Shown piece by piece: positions 59,805 through 64,000 of a DNA stretch of 64,000 bases. A program made the translations under genes and the position numbers. This DNA comes from CAZWVI01 sp964637165. GTDB lineage: Bacteria; Planctomycetota; UBA1135. The stretch lies in the NCBI GenBank assembly GCA_964637165.1, contig CAZWVI010000007.1:1-64000 (forward strand), in the 5' to 3' direction. How positions within the stretch are numbered: position 1 is the first letter of the stretch; every line of letters starts with the position of its first letter. Under the pieces are notes generated by a model. That model searched no databases. It was given only the letters and a program-made list of their open reading frames with translations, and had not been told where the DNA came from.

Positions 59805-61769
59805 ATGTCATCTAACACCATCCCCTACCCGGGGCAGCCAGCCACCGCTGACGGCTCGACCATGGTCGCATGGGTCGAGACTCATATCGGCGAAGCTGCG
59901 TGCGGCTACCCCATCACCTCCTCCACCAACATGGGTCAAGTATTCGAGGTGTCAGTTGCGGCAGGTAAAAGCAATGCTTGGGGCACCCCCTTAGCATTCT
60001 TTGAACCCGAATCGGAACACTCAGCCGCATCAGCTTGCGAAGGTTACGCTGCTGCCGGCGGTCGCGTTACGACTTTCACTTCCGGCCAAGGTTTGGTGTT
60101 GATGAAAGAAGTTTTGTACACCATTGCTGGTAAACGCTTGCCGGCGGTATTTCATATTGGCGCGCGCGCCTTGACCAGCCACTCATTAAACGTACACGCT
60201 GGCCACGATGATGTAGCTGCGGTGCTCGATTGCGGTTGGGGAATCTTGATGGGACGCAATGCGCAAGAAGGTGCTGACCTCGGTTTGATTGCACGCCGTG
60301 TTGCCGAAAACACTCACACGCCATTCATGAACGCACAAGATGGTTTCTTAACCACTCACACCGTTGAAGATGTGTTAATGCCTGAACCAGAATTCATGCG
60401 TGACTTTGTTGGCGACCCGCGCAACAAAATTAAAAACTTAATGGACCCGGCAACCGCCTACATGAGTGGTGTTGTGCAAAACCAAGATTCCTACATGAAG
60501 GGCAAAATTGCTCAACGTGCATTTTACTCATTATTAGAGCCGGCCTTGAATGAAGCGTTCACAGAGTTCGCCGCACAAACTGGGCGCAAATACGATTTGA
60601 TTGAATGTCATCGTTGCGACGATGCTGACTACGTGATGGTTGGCATGGGTTCGATGATGGAAACCGCTCAGGCCACCATTGATTGGATGCGCACCAACAC
60701 CGACATGAAAGTTGGTTGCATTTCGGTTATCAGTTGGCGGCCATTTCCTGGGCCACAATTGGCCGCTGCGCTTTCTGGTAAAAAAGCGGTCGCGATTATT
60801 GAACGCCTGGACATTCCGGCCGCACAATCCAATCCACTCGCCGCTGAAATTAAAGCCTCGCTGTTCGATGCGGCAAGTGGCGCTCCTGGCTACCCCTCGA
60901 TAGATTCGTCGCTTCCGGCTATTTGGGAATGTTCCGGGGGACTTGGCTCCCGCGACATCCGCCCCGGCGACATAAAAGCTTTGCTAAATCACATCGCGAC
61001 TGGCAAACCTGGTGTTGCTGGACGCTTTTGTTCCTTGGGCATTAAGCATGCTACGGCAATTGAGATGGTAGACGATCCAGACGTTCGTCCGGACAAAGCA
61101 TTCTCCATGCGTGGACATTCGGTTGGTGGATTTGGTTCAGTTACAACCAACAAAGTTATTGCGACATTGGTGGCCGATTTGTTCGACCTAAAGGTTCAAG
61201 CCTATCCAAAGTATGGTTCTGAAAAGAAGGGTCTTCCGACGACTTACTTCTTAACTGTTGCACCAGAGCACATCCGCATTCATTGCGAGTTGCATAAAGT
61301 TGAATTCGTTCCACTTAACGACATTAACGCATTTGAAAATGGCAACCCAACTTTTGGTTTGGTCGAGGGCGGGACTCTGTTCATGCAATCACCACTCAAG
61401 GATGCTGAAACAGTCTGGCATTCAATCCCTGAAAAGCATCGCAAAATAATTCGCGAGCGCAATATCAGGGTTTACTGGTTGGACATGGTCGAAGTTGCCC
61501 GCGACATTGCGTCGGTACCTGATTTGGTGGTGCGCATGCAGGGCATTGTTTTATTAGGAGTCTTTTTGAAAGTCACACCATTCGCCGAACGTTCTGGCCT
61601 TGACCACGATTCACTTTTAGTCGGCGTGGAAAGTAGTCTGCGCAAATACTTTGGCCGCCGCGGCGACAGAGTTGTTGCCGAAAACTTGGAATGTGTGCGC
61701 CGAGGAATGGATGAAGCCCGCGAAATCCCCACATCAATCATCGAATCCGAAACTGAACTAAACGTTTAA
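59805..61769 (+). CDS. Pyruvate:ferredoxin oxidoreductase, alpha-gamma chain (split NifJ, N-terminal part)
   Basis: This 654-aa chain corresponds to the N-terminal half of single-chain PFOR. It has the pyrimidine-binding alpha domain with YPITSSTNMG near 35-44, ARALTSHSLNVHAGHDD near 122 holding the substrate-side residues, domain II around VGMGSMMETAQA, and the gamma domain around RGHSVGGFGSVTTNK near 435. The chain ends after the gamma domain at the point where NifJ continues into its EKR linker. The next gene, 3 bp on, supplies the ferredoxin and beta parts. Together they sum to 1175 aa, about NifJ length. Confidence 0.9.
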   Translation: MSSNTIPYPGQPATADGSTMVAWVETHIGEAACGYPITSSTNMGQVFEVSVAAGKSNAWGTPLAFFEPESEHSAASACEGYAAAGGRVTTFTSGQGLVLMKEVLYTIAGKRLPAVFHIGARALTSHSLNVHAGHDDVAAVLDCGWGILMGRNAQEGADLGLIARRVAENTHTPFMNAQDGFLTTHTVEDVLMPEPEFMRDFVGDPRNKIKNLMDPATAYMSGVVQNQDSYMKGKIAQRAFYSLLEPALNEAFTEFAAQTGRKYDLIECHRCDDADYVMVGMGSMMETAQATIDWMRTNTDMKVGCISVISWRPFPGPQLAAALSGKKAVAIIERLDIPAAQSNPLAAEIKASLFDAASGAPGYPSIDSSLPAIWECSGGLGSRDIRPGDIKALLNHIATGKPGVAGRFCSLGIKHATAIEMVDDPDVRPDKAFSMRGHSVGGFGSVTTNKVIATLVADLFDLKVQAYPKYGSEKKGLPTTYFLTVAPEHIRIHCELHKVEFVPLNDINAFENGNPTFGLVEGGTLFMQSPLKDAETVWHSIPEKHRKIIRERNIRVYWLDMVEVARDIASVPDLVVRMQGIVLLGVFLKVTPFAERSGLDHDSLLVGVESSLRKYFGRRGDRVVAENLECVRRGMDEAREIPTSIIESETELNV

Positions 61770-61772
61770 TTA

Positions 61773-63338
61773 ATGTCTACTCCCACCCCACCTGATCTTT
61801 TTGATTTACTTGACGTTGATGATTTCCGCAATCGAGTAGTTGAAAGCTACAACGATGGCAGTGCTGAAATGGGCCTCGAGGCCGACCTTTCAGTGGCGCG
61901 CTCTTTGGTAGCACCGGGCACCGCGCGGATGCGCGACTTCTCGTACATCGGCCCCGACATTCCCGCTTACATGAACGACAACTGTGTCGCATGCATGGAA
62001 TGTGTGACCCAATGCCCGGACACGGCGATTTTGGCCAAAGTAATTGGTGAGAATGACTATCAGACCCGGCTTGACAATGCCGAAGGTAGCGAACTTGAGC
62101 ACCTTGAACACCACCTCACTGAAACTAAAAAGTTTCATACCGTTCCTCAAAAGAAAGGTATCGAGGCCGGGATGTTTGGAATTTTTGTCGACCCAACTAA
62201 ATGCAAAGGTTGCGGCGAATGCGTTGAGGTCTGTGGCGACCACGATGCCTTGACGATGGTCAAGAAAGATGACAAGGGGCTAGATTGGTATCGCGACGGA
62301 TTTAAGTTGTTCCGCGATTTACCCACCACTGATGAAAAATACATTAACGAGAAAGTATTAATTGACATGATGCTTTCAGAGGATGCAATCAACGCCTTTG
62401 TTGGTGGTGCCGGATCGTGCATGGGTTGCGGCGAAGTTACTGCATTGCGCATGCTTTTGACTGCGACCAATTTTGTTTACGGAGATGAATCAATTGGACT
62501 TGTAGCGGCGACTGGTTGCAACACTGTTTACGCGAGCACCTACCCATACAATCCCTACACCGTTCCGTGGATGAACTCGCTATTTGAAAATGCCGCGACC
62601 ACCGCCGCTGGGGTGCGTTTACGGTGGGACCAACAAGGTTGGGAAGATAAGAAAGTATGGGCAATTGGTGGCGACGGCGGCATGCTCGACATTGGCTTTC
62701 AAGCCTTGTCGCGAGTGCTTGCCTCGGGCAAGAACATCAACATCTTGGTGCTTGACACTCAAGTTTACTCAAACACCGGCGGCCAAACCTCCACCTCCAC
62801 CTTCCTCGGTCAAGAAGCCAAATTGTCAATGCACGGAAAAGCGCGGCCGGGCAAAGTTGAGCACCGCAAGGAGTCTGCTCAAATTGCCATGATGCATCCG
62901 GATGTTTTTGTGGCACAAACTACGCCTGCGCACACCAACCACTTTTACCGTTCCATCATGGCCGCTAATGAATACGACGGCCCATCTTTGGTAGTTGTGT
63001 ACACCACTTGTCAGCCCGAGCACGGGGTCGGCGATGACATGTCAGCCCACCAGGCAAAGTTGGCAGTTGAAACGCGCACCTTCCCATTGCTGGTTCATGA
63101 CCCCCGCAAAGGTGATTTGCTAAGAGACCGCCTAAGTCTTAAAGGAAATCCAGCGCTCAAGGCCGACTGGGCTCAACGCGACGGTGAAAATTTGACTTTC
63201 GTGGATTTCGCCCGCAGTGAGGGACGCTTTCGCAAGCATTTTGATGCAGAAGGAAATTGCTCAAAGGTGATGGAAGCAGCAGCTGCCGACCGCCTGAGGA
63301 ATTGGCGACAGTTGCAGGAAATGGCGGGGTTAATCTAG
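61773..63338 (+). CDS. Pyruvate:ferredoxin oxidoreductase, ferredoxin-beta chain (split NifJ, C-terminal part)
   Basis: This 521-aa chain has two ferredoxin clusters in its N-terminal third, CVACMECVTQCP and CKGCGECVEVCG; the second has G in place of the usual P. The ThDP-binding beta domain follows, with the proximal-cluster CMGCGE near 217, ATGCNTVY near 247, GGDGGMLDIG near 300 and the hallmark VYSNTGGQ near 332. It would bind ThDP and transfer electrons to ferredoxin. The first 60 residues before the clusters are not recognisable as an EKR domain. Its stop is immediately followed by a perfect palindrome of the GGACACTGACCC type. Confidence 0.92.
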   Translation: MSTPTPPDLFDLLDVDDFRNRVVESYNDGSAEMGLEADLSVARSLVAPGTARMRDFSYIGPDIPAYMNDNCVACMECVTQCPDTAILAKVIGENDYQTRLDNAEGSELEHLEHHLTETKKFHTVPQKKGIEAGMFGIFVDPTKCKGCGECVEVCGDHDALTMVKKDDKGLDWYRDGFKLFRDLPTTDEKYINEKVLIDMMLSEDAINAFVGGAGSCMGCGEVTALRMLLTATNFVYGDESIGLVAATGCNTVYASTYPYNPYTVPWMNSLFENAATTAAGVRLRWDQQGWEDKKVWAIGGDGGMLDIGFQALSRVLASGKNINILVLDTQVYSNTGGQTSTSTFLGQEAKLSMHGKARPGKVEHRKESAQIAMMHPDVFVAQTTPAHTNHFYRSIMAANEYDGPSLVVVYTTCQPEHGVGDDMSAHQAKLAVETRTFPLLVHDPRKGDLLRDRLSLKGNPALKADWAQRDGENLTFVDFARSEGRFRKHFDAEGNCSKVMEAAAADRLRNWRQLQEMAGLI

Positions 63339-63370
63339 GGACACTGACCCACTAATTAGGGTCAGTGTCC
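63339..63370. repeat. Perfect palindrome of the TGACCC repeat family
   Basis: GGACACTGACCC, an 8-nt loop, and GGGTCAGTGTCC form a perfect 12-bp stem starting the base after the PFOR stop. The loop contains the stop of the convergent DUF4340-like gene. The stem could end both transcripts, though no T-run follows. Confidence 0.75.
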
Positions 63371-64000
63371 AGGTTGAGGCGTAATTGGTCTGCTTCGAAT
63401 TCATCTATCGCATACACCCAGTCGCTTCCTGGTATCCATGCGTAGCGGCGATTATTGGGTGCCACTCCTCCCAATTGCAATTCACAACTCTCCGCTAGAT
63501 CATTCTCGGCGCGAAACAAATCAGTTGTGAATCCGTACTCGGCGGCGGGCCTGGTGCCGGTTCCTAAATTTGCCACAACATCGGCAGCCTCTAGGTTAGA
63601 AAAGCTAAATATCCAGGAATCGGCTTGATAACTATCTGCCGGACCTGGTTTTGGACCTAGCAATTGCCATCTATCAGGAGTGTCGCCACGAGCTAAGGTC
63701 CAATTCTTGTTGCCGCGAAAATCAACCCGTTCAGCCAGTTTAATTTCGCCAACGTCAAACTTACAAAGTGGCACGCGCAGCCAATCCTCGGGCGAGGTCG
63801 GTGGTGGACTATAATTATTTACCAACAACACCTCAGCTGAAGATGCATCTCTCAAGTAAAACTCTAGCGCGATTTGTTTACTGTTACGAATGTCTTGAGA
63901 ACGCAAAGACCCTGCAATCAAATCAGCGAGTAATTTTTCACCCGCATAAATTTTAATACGAGTGCCTTGCCCCTCTGCAACTCCAAACTTTTGGTGCTTC
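63352..64000 (-). CDS. DUF4340-like protein, 3' part (runs off the window)
   Basis: The reading frame is open to the last base of the window, so the 5' end is missing and the TTG at 63921 is not the true start. Visible are at least 215 residues. The stretch FGVAEGQGTRIKIYAGEKL and then LADLIAGS resembles DUF4340 domains of gliding-ABC-associated auxiliary proteins. The last codons and the stop lie in the palindromic repeat, so the present C-terminus (around NLDTDPN) may have been created or altered by it. Family assignment is by eye. Confidence 0.6.
   Translation of the reverse strand, partial: KHQKFGVAEGQGTRIKIYAGEKLLADLIAGSLRSQDIRNSKQIALEFYLRDASSAEVLLVNNYSPPPTSPEDWLRVPLCKFDVGEIKLAERVDFRGNKNWTLARGDTPDRWQLLGPKPGPADSYQADSWIFSFSNLEAADVVANLGTGTRPAAEYGFTTDLFRAENDLAESCELQLGGVAPNNRRYAWIPGSDWVYAIDEFEADQLRLNLDTDPN

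Noticed and set aside
1..64000. CRISPR arrays, tRNA or rRNA genes, prophage or complete insertion sequences
   Set aside because: No regular repeat-spacer series, cloverleaf-like segments or transposase/integrase motifs were found by eye in the short intergenic gaps.

Overview
The window is a dense bacterial chromosome segment of moderate GC, with short intergenic gaps (none above about 160 bp) and many 1-4 base stop/start overlaps. It looks like a diderm bacterium: there are several lipoprotein signals, a periplasmic-type multiheme cytochrome c, and a YidC with a large N-terminal periplasmic domain. A McsB-type arginine kinase, an FG-GAP propeller protein, and a degenerate gluzincin-like protein suggest the Planctomycetota or a relative. 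That placement is inference from gene content. I found no rRNA, tRNA, CRISPR array, prophage or intact transposase gene.

Layout. 0-6.8 kb: protein-arginine kinase, potassium channel, then a minus-strand run of aminotransferase, threonine aldolase, phosphohexomutase and arginase. 6.9-12.4 kb: a plus-strand run with a ferric-iron-type ABC importer, a pentaheme cytochrome c and a HEAT-repeat lipoprotein. 12.4-22 kb: moaA, a WalJ-like hydrolase, then lipA, a branched-chain-type 2-oxoacid dehydrogenase complex (two E1 alpha paralogues, one E1 beta, E2, E3) and lipB. 22-25.5 kb: glycosyltransferase, OPT transporter and PAP2 enzyme. 25.5-26.5 kb: an M28/glutaminyl-cyclase-like lipoprotein. 26.5-36.5 kb (minus): smc, a divergent double-ATP-cone protein resembling an inactivated anaerobic ribonucleotide reductase, nrdR with two NrdR-box-like operators, mnmE, yidC and a phosphoesterase. 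36.5-45.7 kb: foldase, nadD, hisS, small lipoproteins, an alpha/alpha toroid protein, gluQRS, larC and comF. 45.7-49.6 kb: a three-subunit molybdenum hydroxylase of 4-hydroxybenzoyl-CoA reductase type. 49.6-54.7 kb (minus): FG-GAP protein, ogt, guaA and guaB. 54.8-63.3 kb: a pseudo-gluzincin, an AceE-like E1 and a pyruvate:ferredoxin oxidoreductase split into two chains. 63.35 kb to the end: the 3' part of a DUF4340-like gene that runs off the window.

How the genes work together. Central 2-oxoacid metabolism dominates. There is a lipoate-dependent complex with its own lipoate synthase and octanoyltransferase, an AceE-like E1 without a neighbouring E2, and a ferredoxin-dependent oxidoreductase, which would allow oxic and anoxic routes to acyl-CoA. 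The guaB-guaA pair makes GMP. moaA and the Mo hydroxylase fit together as cofactor route and cofactor user.

The most unusual material is a family of small palindromic repeats (TGACCC, 8-nt loop, GGGTCA, flanked by GAGTC or a variant). They sit exactly at gene borders at four places. One pair bounds an approximately 177-bp MITE-like unit that also supplies an alternative moaA start. Several genes also appear to have -10 elements 5-7 nt before their start codons, which suggests leaderless mRNAs.
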